This document shows positions 26,015 through 34,710 of a stretch of DNA of 64,000 bases, piece after piece. The first letter of the stretch is position 1. Every line of letters begins with the position of its first letter. The position numbers and the translations under genes are program-made. The notes beneath the pieces are model-generated. The model was given only the letters and a program-made list of their open reading frames with translations, searched no databases and had not been told where the DNA came from. Location: positions 434,001 to 498,000 of the forward strand of contig NZ_JBITTU010000003.1 in the NCBI RefSeq assembly GCF_044542075.1, read 5' to 3'. Source of the stretch: Leeuwenhoekiella sp044542075 (GTDB lineage Bacteria; Bacteroidota; Bacteroidia; Flavobacteriales; Flavobacteriaceae).

Positions 26015-27178
26015 ATGGCAAAGATTTTAATTATTGAAGATGAGGCTGCAATACGAAGAGTTCTCAATAAAATTTTATCTGAAGAAAGTAAAGACTACCA
26101 GGTTGAAGAAGCCGAAGATGGTCTTGCCGGAATGGAGAAAATAAAAGATAACGATTATGACCTGGTCTTATGTGACATAAAAATGCCAAAAATGGATGGG
26201 GTTGAAGTTCTAGAGGCAACAAAAAAAATCAAGCCAGAAATACCAATGGTAATGATTTCGGGTCATGGCGATTTAGACACGGCGGTTAATACGATGCGTT
26301 TGGGAGCTTTTGATTACATTTCAAAACCACCAGATTTAAATAGATTACTCAATACGGTACGCAATGCTTTAGACCGAAAAAACCTGGTTGTCGAAAATAC
26401 AATGCTGAAGAAAAAAGTAAGCAAGCAGTATGAGATGATAGGTGAGAGTGATGCCATTTCAAAGATTAAAGAAATTATTGAAAAAGTAGCACCTACCGAA
26501 GCACGAGTACTTATTACTGGTCCTAATGGTACAGGTAAAGAACTTGTAGCACACTGGCTTCACGAAAAAAGTGAACGCGCAAAAGGCCCAATGATCGAGG
26601 TTAACTGCGCTGCAATACCTGCAGAATTAATAGAAAGTGAGCTTTTTGGTCATGTAAAAGGAGCTTTTACATCTGCTAATAAAGACCGTGCAGGAAAGTT
26701 TGAAGCGGCTAATGGCGGTACTATTTTTCTTGACGAAATAGGGGATATGAGTCTTTCTGCTCAAGCAAAAGTTTTGCGCGCTCTACAGGAAAGCAAAGTT
26801 TCTCGGGTAGGTAGCGACAAAGATATAAAGGTTAATGTGCGTGTACTTGCAGCGACTAATAAAAACCTTCAACAAGAGATTGCAGAAGGCAGATTTAGAG
26901 AAGATTTATACCATAGACTCGCTGTGATATTGATTCCTGTTCCTGCACTTAATGAGCGTCGTGATGATATCCCATTATTAATAAATCATTTTACAAATAA
27001 AGTTGCCGCAGAGCAAGGCACCGCTTTAAAACTATTTACGCCTAAAGCGATAGAAAAATTACAAGAATACGACTGGACGGGTAATATACGCGAGCTGCGC
27101 AATGTAGTAGAGCGTCTTATAATTCTAGGCGGTAGCGAAGTTTCTGAAGAAGATGTAAAACTTTTTGCCAGCAAATAA
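26015..27178 (+). CDS. Sigma-54-dependent response regulator lacking a DNA-binding domain
   Basis: This NtrC-type regulator has 387 residues. The receiver domain has Asp54 (VLCDIKMP) as phosphoryl acceptor and the ISKP lysine near 104. The AAA+ domain has Walker A GPNGTGKE near 169, Walker B TIFLDEIGD near 236, and the sigma-54-contact loop written GAFTSA rather than GAFTGA near 215. The protein ends 19 residues after NIRELRNVVERL, so no Fis-type helix-turn-helix is present, and the next gene starts 6 bp after the stop. It may act without specific DNA contact. No partner kinase is in this operon. Confidence 0.9.
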   Translation: MAKILIIEDEAAIRRVLNKILSEESKDYQVEEAEDGLAGMEKIKDNDYDLVLCDIKMPKMDGVEVLEATKKIKPEIPMVMISGHGDLDTAVNTMRLGAFDYISKPPDLNRLLNTVRNALDRKNLVVENTMLKKKVSKQYEMIGESDAISKIKEIIEKVAPTEARVLITGPNGTGKELVAHWLHEKSERAKGPMIEVNCAAIPAELIESELFGHVKGAFTSANKDRAGKFEAANGGTIFLDEIGDMSLSAQAKVLRALQESKVSRVGSDKDIKVNVRVLAATNKNLQQEIAEGRFREDLYHRLAVILIPVPALNERRDDIPLLINHFTNKVAAEQGTALKLFTPKAIEKLQEYDWTGNIRELRNVVERLIILGGSEVSEEDVKLFASK

Positions 27179-27184
27179 ACACTT

Positions 27185-28054
27185 ATGAAAGCAGCAGATT
27201 ATCAAATTACAGCACCTGTAAAACTTAAAGATAGAAAGACTTACGAGGACTTTGGTAAAAAAAGTGAACTAGAAGACGATCTTGACGAAGTGAGTAAAGC
27301 GATTGCTGAAATTCAAAATGCAATGTATGCTCACGGTAAATATGCGGTGCTTATTTGTATTCAGGGGATGGATACTGCCGGTAAAGACAGCCTTATACGG
27401 GAGGTATTTAAAAATTTTAATGCGCGTGGTCTTGTAGTGCACAGTTTTAAAGTACCCACAGAATTAGAGCTCAATCACGATTATTTATGGAGACATTATA
27501 TTGCTTTACCTGCCCGGGGTAAATTTGGAATCTTTAATAGAACGCATTACGAGAATGTACTGGTAACGCGTGTGCACCCTGAATATATTTTAGGCGAAAA
27601 GCTGCCGGGTATACACGAAGTTTCAGATATTGATGAGGCATTCTGGGAAAAACGTTTTGAGCAGATTAATAATTTTGAAAAACACATCGCAGAAAACGGA
27701 ACGATTATTTTTAAGTTCTTCTTACATCTTTCTAAAGAAGAGCAAAAGAGTAGATTATTACGCCGTCTTGACAAACCTAATAAAAACTGGAAATTTTCTG
27801 CAGGAGATTTAAAAGAGCGCAAATTGTGGGATACCTATCAAGAGTACTATGAAGATGCTTTGAATAAAACCTCAAAATTTCACGCTCCCTGGTATGTTGT
27901 TCCTGCCGATGACAAACCCACTGCTCGATTAATTTTAGCCAAAATAATTTTAGAGAAGCTTTCTGAATACAAAGATATTAAGGAGCCAGAATTAGATGCT
28001 AAAACGGCGGCAAATATAGATGAGTATAGAAAACAATTGAAGTCTGAAGATTAG
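27185..28054 (+). CDS. ppk2: Polyphosphate kinase 2 family protein
   Basis: PPK2 enzymes move phosphate between polyphosphate and nucleotides. The 289-residue protein has a P-loop GMDTAGKDS (residues 61-69), the substrate-binding VPTELELNHDYLWRH segment, the FNRTHYENVLV strand and RRLDKPNKNWKFSAGDLKER, the lid region of the family. It is the last gene of the operon that starts at 21944, and a terminator follows. Class I versus III (NDP or NMP preference) cannot be told by eye. Confidence 0.9.
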   Translation: MKAADYQITAPVKLKDRKTYEDFGKKSELEDDLDEVSKAIAEIQNAMYAHGKYAVLICIQGMDTAGKDSLIREVFKNFNARGLVVHSFKVPTELELNHDYLWRHYIALPARGKFGIFNRTHYENVLVTRVHPEYILGEKLPGIHEVSDIDEAFWEKRFEQINNFEKHIAENGTIIFKFFLHLSKEEQKSRLLRRLDKPNKNWKFSAGDLKERKLWDTYQEYYEDALNKTSKFHAPWYVVPADDKPTARLILAKIILEKLSEYKDIKEPELDAKTAANIDEYRKQLKSED

Positions 28055-28079
28055 ATTTTAAGGTTTAAAATGATAGTTA

Positions 28080-28108
28080 AATCGCTTCTTTTGAAGCGAT
28101 TTTTTTAT
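28080..28108 (+). terminator. Terminator after ppk2
   Basis: AATCGCTTC (28080-28088) pairs perfectly with GAAGCGATT (28093-28101) around a TTTT loop, followed by a run of Ts. It closes the operon of six genes from 21944. Confidence 0.88.
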
Positions 28109-28171
28109 TTAAAAAGAGATTATGACACTAGAGTGTCTTATTTTTAAAACTCAACTCAAACACATTTTATT

Positions 28172-29563
28172 TTGAAAAGATTTTTCCTTTTAGCAACCCT
28201 GTTTGTAAGTGGTTTTTCTGTTTCCGCGCAAGCGACAAAAGATTCTACTCAATTACGTGATTTTTACGATTTAGCATTATTAAGTGGTAATAGTTATGAG
28301 TGGTTAGATGCATTGTCTAATGAGGTAGGACCACGATTAAGCGGGAGTAAAGGAGCAGAAAAAGCTGTAGAATGGGCAAAGGCAGAACTCGACAAACTAG
28401 GTCTTGATAAGGTTTGGTTACAGCCGGTAATGGTTCCTAAATGGGAACGCGGAGCACCAGAAAAAGCTCACATCGAAGGATTTGATGGTAAAATAGAAGT
28501 TCCTGTTTGTGCATTAGGAGGTTCTGTTGCTACACCAGATATTGGGATTACAGCAGGGGTAGTAGAAGTACAGGGATTAGAAGATTTAGCAAATTATGGG
28601 GAGGCAAAACTTAAAGGTAAAATAGTTTTTTATAATCGCCCCATGCAGGCAGATTTAATACAGACGTTTTCTGCATATGGTGGTTGTGTAGATCAGCGAT
28701 ATTCTGGCGCACAGGAGGCTGCAAAATATGGTGCAGTAGGGGTGATTGTGCGTTCTATGAATTTAAGAATGGACGATTATCCGCATACGGGTGCGATGTC
28801 TTATGGCGATTTGCCCAACGATAAAAGATTACCTGCAGCGGCTATAAGTACTAATGGTGCAGCTCTTTTAAGTAAGATGCTTAAAAAGAATAACAATACT
28901 CAGTTTTATTTGAAAATGAATTCAAAAAACTTTGAAGATGTGCCTTCTTTTAATGTGATAGGAGAACTTACCGGTAGTGAGAAACCTAATGAATATATGG
29001 TTATAGGCGGGCATTTAGATTCTTGGGATTTAGGGGACGGTAGTCACGACGATGGTGCCGGCGTAGTACAAAGTATGGAAGTTTTACGTTTAATGAAAGC
29101 TGCTAATTACACCCCAAAGCACAGCATTCGTGTCGTTCTTTTTATGAATGAAGAAAATGGCCTTCGTGGCGGAAATGAATATGCCGCAGTGGCAAATAAA
29201 AAAGGAGAAAATCACGTGTTTGCTTTAGAAAGTGATTCTGGTGGGTTTACGCCCAGAGGATTTTCTTTTGATGCAGATGCTGCAAATTTTGCTCAGGTTG
29301 AAAGTTGGATTCCATTATTTAAGCCGTATTTAATTCATTATTTTGAGCTGGGTGGTAGCGGTGCAGATATTGGACCTCTGAAAAAGGATGGTATAGTTTT
29401 AGCCGGTTTACGACCAGATTCACAACGCTATTTTGACTATCACCACGCAAGCAATGATACTTTTGATGCAGTTAATAAACGAGAATTAGAGTTAGGAGCG
29501 GCTACTATGACCAGTCTTGTCTATTTATTTGATACTTATGGAGTGATTCCTGTTAAACAATAA
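28172..29563 (+). CDS. M28 family metallopeptidase, secreted
   Basis: The 463-residue protein has a signal peptide (ending SVSAQA) and an M28 aminopeptidase/carboxypeptidase Q-like fold. Two zinc ions should be held by GGHLDSWDLGDGSHDDGAG near residue 280 and by the Glu pair in MNEENGLRGG near residue 326, with Asp in ALESDSGGF and His in DYHHASNDT. A protease-associated domain precedes the catalytic half (about 110-240). Start is a TTG at 28172, placed at the first residue of the signal peptide. A 14-bp palindrome lies at 28124-28137, upstream of the start. Confidence 0.88.
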   Translation: MKRFFLLATLFVSGFSVSAQATKDSTQLRDFYDLALLSGNSYEWLDALSNEVGPRLSGSKGAEKAVEWAKAELDKLGLDKVWLQPVMVPKWERGAPEKAHIEGFDGKIEVPVCALGGSVATPDIGITAGVVEVQGLEDLANYGEAKLKGKIVFYNRPMQADLIQTFSAYGGCVDQRYSGAQEAAKYGAVGVIVRSMNLRMDDYPHTGAMSYGDLPNDKRLPAAAISTNGAALLSKMLKKNNNTQFYLKMNSKNFEDVPSFNVIGELTGSEKPNEYMVIGGHLDSWDLGDGSHDDGAGVVQSMEVLRLMKAANYTPKHSIRVVLFMNEENGLRGGNEYAAVANKKGENHVFALESDSGGFTPRGFSFDADAANFAQVESWIPLFKPYLIHYFELGGSGADIGPLKKDGIVLAGLRPDSQRYFDYHHASNDTFDAVNKRELELGAATMTSLVYLFDTYGVIPVKQ

Positions 29564-29614
29564 ATTGGTACATTTTTAATACTATACGTTCTATTTTATG
29601 ACTTATCTATAAAG

Positions 29615-30211
29615 ATGAAAAACTTAATGTTTCCTATAGACTTTGTATTTAAGATAAGTACGCTGTCAAATGATTTTATTGCTACAGATTCTAATGGTAA
29701 AGTCTTAGCCTATGCGCGCCAGAAGATGTTTAAACTTAAAGAAGATATTCAGATTTATGGAGATACTTCTAAGAATCAATTGAACTATCAAATTAAGGCA
29801 GACCGGTGGCTCGATTTTTCTGCGGCTTATGCATTTTACAATGCAGATGGTAATGCCTTTGGCAAAATAGTTAGAAAAGGATGGCGCTCAATATGGAAAG
29901 CAAAATATCAAATTGTAGATCAAAATAATAAACCAGAATATACAATTGAAGAGGAAAACGGCTGGGTTAAAGTAGCAGATTCAATATTTGGAGAGATCCC
30001 AGTTGCCGGTATGTTAACCGGCTATCTTTTTAATCCATCCTATATAGTTACCAATAAATCTGGTCAAAATATAGCTCGTTTAAAAAAGCAGGCTTCGTTC
30101 TTTGGGCGTAAGTTTCAAATCACAAAACTAGGTGAGTTAGATGAGGGCGATAGCGAGCGCATTATGCTAGGGCTTATGATGTTAATCTTACTAGAACGCA
30201 GAAGGGGATAA
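29615..30211 (+). CDS. LURP-one/scramblase-like (Tubby C-terminal-like) protein
   Basis: The 198-residue cytosolic protein has repeated short strands (KISTLSNDFIATDSNGKVLA, KYQIVDQNNKPEYTIEEENG, NPSYIVTNKSGQNIARLKK) typical of the LURP-one-related/Tubby C-terminal beta-barrel. It ends with a hydrophobic helix (ERIMLGLMMLILLERR), which corresponds to the central helix of that barrel. No enzymatic residues are apparent. Function in bacteria is unclear. A structured non-coding element lies 52 bp downstream. Confidence 0.65.
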   Translation: MKNLMFPIDFVFKISTLSNDFIATDSNGKVLAYARQKMFKLKEDIQIYGDTSKNQLNYQIKADRWLDFSAAYAFYNADGNAFGKIVRKGWRSIWKAKYQIVDQNNKPEYTIEEENGWVKVADSIFGEIPVAGMLTGYLFNPSYIVTNKSGQNIARLKKQASFFGRKFQITKLGELDEGDSERIMLGLMMLILLERRRG

Positions 30212-30263
30212 ATGGTAAATGCAATTAGTATATTTATTCTATATAAATGAGAAAATTTAGTCT

Positions 30264-30349
30264 GCGTGAGGGATAGCAGCAAAAAGCCCACAGGTAAGCG
30301 ATAGCGAGCCGCGGACTTGGAGCGTATGGCCCGACCCAAAGGGTCACGC
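30264..30349 (+). ncRNA. Structured intergenic RNA element, copy A
   Basis: The element starts GCGTGAGGGATAGCAGC and its 5' GCGTG (30264-30268) pairs with CACGC (30345-30349). An ACCC-AAA-GGGT hairpin (30334-30344) sits just inside the closing stem, after GTATGGCCCG. A loop segment TAAGCGA is shared with copy B. The copy lies after the LURP-like gene and before a terminator-like hairpin (30396) and the GH3-family gene. The fold is deduced by eye from comparing three copies in this window. Confidence 0.6.
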
Positions 30350-30395
30350 CCAACACTATTTATAACAAAATATTCCTGTTAAACTTCTTATAACT

Positions 30396-30428
30396 AGAGA
30401 CCTCGTTTTTACGAGGTCTCTTAATTTT
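30396..30428 (+). terminator. Terminator-like hairpin before the GH3 gene
   Basis: AGAGACCTCGT (30396-30406) pairs perfectly with ACGAGGTCTCT (30411-30421), with a TTTT loop and a T-rich tail. It lies 32 bp before the GH3 ATG, so it either ends the upstream transcript or acts as an attenuator below RNA copy A. Confidence 0.75.
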
Positions 30429-30452
30429 GAGTACATCCAAAACAAACTAACC

Positions 30453-31988
30453 ATGGCAATTTTAGGAGCACTCATAAAAGGTATAATCGACATTTCAGAT
30501 AAGATAATCTCAGAATCAAATCCTATTGAGGAGCAGGAGATAGTACTAAAAGAGTTGTTAGAAAAAGCTAAGAATACACAGTTTGGTCAGTTTTATGGTT
30601 TTGAATCTATTTTAGAGTCAGAAAACCCGCTTCTAAGCTTTTCTGAGCAAATTCCTTTTTTTGATTACAATAGTCTCAACGATGAGTGGTGGTCAAAATT
30701 ACACGAGGGTGAAGTAGATGTCACCTGGCCGGGTACACCAGATTATTTTGCATTAAGCAGCGGTACCACCGGGAAAAGCAGTAAGCGTATTCCTGTAACA
30801 GATGATATGGTAGAAGCTATACGCAATGCAGGAATAAAGCAGGTAGGGGCTTTGGCTCATTTTGATTTAGAATCAGATTTTTTTGAGAAAGATATTATGA
30901 TGCTGGGTAGCTCTACTGATCTGGCTAAAAAAGACGGTCACGAAGAAGGTGAAATTAGCGGAATAAGCGCAAGCCGAATTCCATTTTGGTTTAAAGGCTA
31001 TTATAAGCCAGGCGAAGATATTGCGAAGATTGAAGACTGGGATGAGCGCGTACAGCATATAGCAGAAAAAGCAGAAGAGTGGGATATAGGTGCTTTAAGT
31101 GGTATCCCAAGCTGGATTGAATTAATGTTAGAAAAAGTGATTGAGCATCACAATCTCAATAATATTCACGAGATATGGCCCAATCTTCAGGTATATACTT
31201 CTGGTGGCGTAGCCTTTCAGCCTTATGAAAAGAGTTTTAATGCGCTATTGGGAAAGCCAATTACCGTTATTGATACCTACTTAGCTTCGGAAGGTTTTAT
31301 AGCATTTCAAGCCAGACCGGAGACTGATGCGATGAAACTGGTCACAAACAATGGGATATACTTTGAGTTTGTGCCTATGAATCCTGATTACATCAACGAA
31401 GATGGCTCAATTGTGCAGGATGCTCCTGTTGTAGGACTGGCAGATGTAGAAGAGGGAAAAGATTATATTTTGATTATTTCTACCGTATCAGGAACCTGGA
31501 GATATCTAATAGGGGATACGATTGAATTTACAGATAAGGCACGTGCTGAGATAAAAATTACAGGTCGTACAAAGTTCTTTTTAAATACCGTAGGCTCGCA
31601 ACTCTCAGTCAATAAAATGGAAGCTGCAGTACAAGAGTTAGAAGAGGCTTTTGATATTAAAATCCCAGAATTTACGATTGCTGCAAAGCGTAATCCTGAT
31701 GATAATGAGTTTTATCATTACTGGTATTTAGGTACCGAAACCACTGTTTCTAACGAGGAGCTTGCAGAAAAGCTTGACGCAAGCTTACAAGAAGCAAATA
31801 AAAACTATGGTGTTGCCAGAAGTAAAGCCTTAAAAGGTGTTTTTGTAAATACCGTTAAACCCGAAGTTTTTTACGAGTGGAGTGGTGCTAATAAGAAGAA
31901 AGGCGGGCAGGTTAAAATGGAAAAGGTAATGAATGAAGAAAAGTTTGCCGAATGGGAAGCTTTTGTAAAAGAACACGCTGCTAACTAA
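30453..31988 (+). CDS. GH3 auxin-responsive promoter family protein
   Basis: GH3 proteins are acyl-adenylate-forming enzymes; plant members join amino acids to hormones. The 511-residue protein has the ATP-binding loop ALSSGTTGKSSKRIPV near residue 105, YTSGGVAFQPYEK, and YLASEGFIAFQ followed by GTWRYLIGDTIEF, all typical of the family. A C-terminal mobile domain follows, ending GGQVKMEKV, where the conserved Lys lies. Bacterial GH3 substrates are largely unknown. Confidence 0.88.
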   Translation: MAILGALIKGIIDISDKIISESNPIEEQEIVLKELLEKAKNTQFGQFYGFESILESENPLLSFSEQIPFFDYNSLNDEWWSKLHEGEVDVTWPGTPDYFALSSGTTGKSSKRIPVTDDMVEAIRNAGIKQVGALAHFDLESDFFEKDIMMLGSSTDLAKKDGHEEGEISGISASRIPFWFKGYYKPGEDIAKIEDWDERVQHIAEKAEEWDIGALSGIPSWIELMLEKVIEHHNLNNIHEIWPNLQVYTSGGVAFQPYEKSFNALLGKPITVIDTYLASEGFIAFQARPETDAMKLVTNNGIYFEFVPMNPDYINEDGSIVQDAPVVGLADVEEGKDYILIISTVSGTWRYLIGDTIEFTDKARAEIKITGRTKFFLNTVGSQLSVNKMEAAVQELEEAFDIKIPEFTIAAKRNPDDNEFYHYWYLGTETTVSNEELAEKLDASLQEANKNYGVARSKALKGVFVNTVKPEVFYEWSGANKKKGGQVKMEKVMNEEKFAEWEAFVKEHAAN

Positions 31989-32023
31989 ATATAGGTTTTA
32001 AAAAATTAAGTAATAGAAATAGT

Positions 32024-32066
32024 AGGGATTAAGTGTTTAGTTAAGATAGCTCTTCACTTAATCTCT
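32024..32066. terminator. Possible terminator between convergent genes
   Basis: AGGGATTAAGTG (32024-32035) pairs with CACTTAATCTCT (32055-32066), 12 pairs with one G-T, around a 19-base loop. It lies between the convergent GH3 gene and the metalloprotease gene, touching the latter's stop codon. Confidence 0.35.
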
Positions 32067-32622
32067 AATCTTCATTAATAAGTTGCATTATTTCTTCAGG
32101 AGATAAGTAATGTCTTTTTATTCTTGCCTTATACGCTTCAGAAATATGCGCGTGATTTAAAATAAAATCTTTGGTTTTCAAAATGTATTCACCCATACCG
32201 TGGGCCACGGCAAAGGTGTCTGCAGCACGTTCTGCTTCTTTGATAAATTTAGGAAAGTATAAATATTTGATACCAAACCAGATTAAGCCTAAACTGCTAC
32301 GCTCTCTATAATCCATCACGTGACCAAGTTCGTGACCTATCCATCCTATTAAAACTTCAGAAGGAATGTCTGTAATTTGAAAAGATTCCTGTTCGATTTT
32401 TACTTTTCTACTAATAAAAATCACATAATCTCTTTTTTTACTAGGTCTTAAAAGGGATTTAAAAACAGGCTGTGCCTGCATAGTAGATTTTTTAATATCA
32501 TCTTTAAATTTAAAAGCAATTACGGTTTTAGTCAATTGCGGATAAAAATTAAGTGCAATTTTGACCTCCTTTTCAATACTCTTAGGTATTTCTTTAGTGT
32601 GGTAATCAGATTCATTTTGCAT
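32065..32622 (-). CDS. HExxH zinc metalloprotease-like protein
   Basis: The 185-residue protein has the zinc motif in GWIGHELGHVMDYRERS (HELGH near residue 93) and a downstream EAERAADTFAVAHG that gives the third ligand Glu, as in gluzincins of the M48-like type. There is no signal peptide or membrane helix, apart from a short hydrophobic WFGIKYLYF segment. It looks like a small stand-alone peptidase domain. Family assignment is by motif only; the substrate is unknown. Confidence 0.65.
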   Translation of the reverse strand: MQNESDYHTKEIPKSIEKEVKIALNFYPQLTKTVIAFKFKDDIKKSTMQAQPVFKSLLRPSKKRDYVIFISRKVKIEQESFQITDIPSEVLIGWIGHELGHVMDYRERSSLGLIWFGIKYLYFPKFIKEAERAADTFAVAHGMGEYILKTKDFILNHAHISEAYKARIKRHYLSPEEIMQLINED

Positions 32623-32741
32623 AGTTTAACAAAGTTAAGGATACCCGCCACTAAGGGCTGTTAAGGCTTCTGTAAATTAATGTGCTTATCTGGCTTAAAA
32701 AAGGGATGATTAGAGAATACGGCTATATTAATCTTTAAGCT

Positions 32742-32749
32742 TACTTTTG
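32742..32749 (+). promoter_or_regulatory. -7 promoter element before the MATE gene
   Basis: TACTTTTG fits the TAnnTTTG -7 consensus of Bacteroidota promoters, 23 bp before the TTG start. I see no clear -33 TTG at the usual spacing. Confidence 0.4.
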
Positions 32750-32772
32750 CATTCCTTTAAAAAACCGCTGTT

Positions 32773-34149
32773 TTGTTAGCTGATTATACAAAAGAATTTC
32801 GTCAAAATTTAAAGATTGCTTACCCGGTGATGCTGGGGCAACTGGGTCATATTCTTGTTGCTTTGGCAGATAATATAATGGTAGGGAGATTAGGTGCAGC
32901 TCAGCTGGCCGCGGTATCTTTAGGTAACAGTCTTATTTTTATCGCCCTTTCTTTAGGTATAGGTTTTTCTTTTGCGATAACGCCATTAGTCGCAGAGACA
33001 GATGGTACTGGTGATACAGAACTGGGAAGAAATTATTTTCACCACGGTATTGTGATGTGTGCTCTTAATGGTATTCTGTTATTTATTTTGTTGCTTTTTG
33101 CAAAACCTATTCTATACTATCTAGACCAGCCGGTTGAGGTTGTCAAACTTGCAATCCCGTATATGGAGATTGTTGCGTTCTCACTGATACCTTTAATGGT
33201 TTTTCAGGCATTTAAGCAATTTGCAGATGGGCTGTCAAACACACGCTATGCTATGTATGCGACTATCGTGGCAAATGTGGTTAACGTGTTTTTTAATTTT
33301 ATACTAATTTATGGCTTCTGGATTTTTCCCAGACTAGAGCTTGTAGGTGCTGCATACGGCACGTTGATTTCCCGCTTTTTTATGTTGTGGATGCTGTATT
33401 ATATATTAAGTAAGAAAAAGAAATTTAAGCCGTATTTTATTTGGACCAGACGTAAGGCTTTTAAATTACCCATATTTAAAAAGTTGTTTGATCTGGGTTT
33501 CCCTACTGCAATGCAGATGCTTTTTGAAGTCTCACTATTTACCTCGTGTATATTTCTATCTGGGATTCTAGGTACAAATGCGCAGGCAGCAAACCAAATA
33601 GCCCTCAACCTGGCTGCGATGACTTTTATGATTGCTGTAGGCTTGGGTGTAACGGCCACCATACGCGTGGGAAATCAAAAAGGGAAAGGTGATTACGTTA
33701 ACATGAGACGCATAGCCATTTCATTATTTCTACAGGTTTTTCTAATTGAAGCGGTGTTTGCTATTGGTTTTATTTTACTAAAAGATATACTTCCTGAATT
33801 TTATATAGATAATCTTGAAGTAATTATTCTTGCATCTCAACTGCTTATAGTTGCAGCATTATTTCAGCTAAGTGACGGTCTGCAGGTAGTGATTTTAGGA
33901 GCTTTACGCGGCTTGCAAGATGTAAATATCCCAACAGCGATCTGTTTTGTAGCCTACTGGTTAATAGGATTTCCGGTGGCCTGGTATTTTGGAAAGGCAG
34001 ATATGATGGGAAGTCAGGGTATTTGGTACGGCTTACTCGCAGGATTGAGTGCTTCAGCGATCTTGTTGTACATTCGGTTTAATTATTTAAGCCGAAAACT
34101 AATACGTAATGCATCTGTAGTATCTGATCAAAAACTAACGCATGAATGA
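32773..34149 (+). CDS. MATE family efflux transporter
   Basis: The 458-residue membrane protein has twelve hydrophobic segments in two similar halves, with the family motifs PVMLGQLGHILVALADNIMVGRLG in helix 1 and GFPTAMQMLFEVSLFTSCIFL in helix 7. MATE pumps export cationic drugs in exchange for Na+ or H+. The start is TTG at 32773. The stop lies inside the next gene (8-bp overlap), so expression is coupled to the pentapeptide-repeat protein. Confidence 0.92.
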   Translation: MLADYTKEFRQNLKIAYPVMLGQLGHILVALADNIMVGRLGAAQLAAVSLGNSLIFIALSLGIGFSFAITPLVAETDGTGDTELGRNYFHHGIVMCALNGILLFILLLFAKPILYYLDQPVEVVKLAIPYMEIVAFSLIPLMVFQAFKQFADGLSNTRYAMYATIVANVVNVFFNFILIYGFWIFPRLELVGAAYGTLISRFFMLWMLYYILSKKKKFKPYFIWTRRKAFKLPIFKKLFDLGFPTAMQMLFEVSLFTSCIFLSGILGTNAQAANQIALNLAAMTFMIAVGLGVTATIRVGNQKGKGDYVNMRRIAISLFLQVFLIEAVFAIGFILLKDILPEFYIDNLEVIILASQLLIVAALFQLSDGLQVVILGALRGLQDVNIPTAICFVAYWLIGFPVAWYFGKADMMGSQGIWYGLLAGLSASAILLYIRFNYLSRKLIRNASVVSDQKLTHE

Positions 34150-34708
34150 TCTATTAACCGATAAAACCTTTGATGGTCATAACTTTGTCGAAAATCTTCT
34201 GGTAGCTGATTTTGAAGACTGTGTTTTTAAAAGTTGTTTTTTGGCGAAAGCTAAATTATCAAACCTCAGTTTTACGAATTGTATTTTTGAAAATTGCGAT
34301 TTAAGTGGCGCAAACTTGCATAAAGCTGCATTTCAGGATTGCGAGTTTATTGGTTGTAAAATGCTGGGTATGGGTTTTGATGCTTCTGCTGCATTTTTAT
34401 TTCAGATTACCTGTGACGACTGTATTTTAAATTTCAGTAATTTTTATAAAGTAGATTTGACGAGTTCGCAATTTATACGATGTCAGCTAAAAGAAGCAGA
34501 TTTTACAGAAGCTAATCTATCTGGTATTTCTTTAACTGAATGCGATCTTGCAGGCACCTCCTTTGAACAGACAAACCTGCAAAAAACTGATTTTTCTTCC
34601 GCATTAAATTATACACTAACTCCAGAGCACAATAAAGTAACCGGTGCTATATTTAGTAAAGAAGGCTTGCCGGGTTTGCTAAATTCTTATAAAATAAAAA
34701 TTGTATAA
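34142..34708 (+). CDS. Pentapeptide-repeat protein, Qnr/McbG-like
   Basis: The 188 residues are built from quintets of the form A/C-D/N-L/F-x-x, for example FEDCVFKSC, CDLSGANLHKAAFQDCEF and EADFTEANL. They should form a right-handed quadrilateral beta-helix mimicking DNA. A short break near residue 150 and a C-terminal GLLNSYKIKIV resemble Qnr proteins, which bind DNA gyrase, though Qnr proteins are some 30 residues longer. Coupling to a MATE exporter suggests a shared protective role; this is inference. A gyrase-binding loop cannot be assigned by eye. Confidence 0.75.
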   Translation: MNDLLTDKTFDGHNFVENLLVADFEDCVFKSCFLAKAKLSNLSFTNCIFENCDLSGANLHKAAFQDCEFIGCKMLGMGFDASAAFLFQITCDDCILNFSNFYKVDLTSSQFIRCQLKEADFTEANLSGISLTECDLAGTSFEQTNLQKTDFSSALNYTLTPEHNKVTGAIFSKEGLPGLLNSYKIKIV

Positions 34709-34710
34709 TT

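Noticed and set aside
27160..27200. Frameshift that could restore a helix-turn-helix to the sigma-54 regulator
   Set aside because: The next gene begins 6 bp after the stop and reads as PPK2 from its first codons in any plausible frame.
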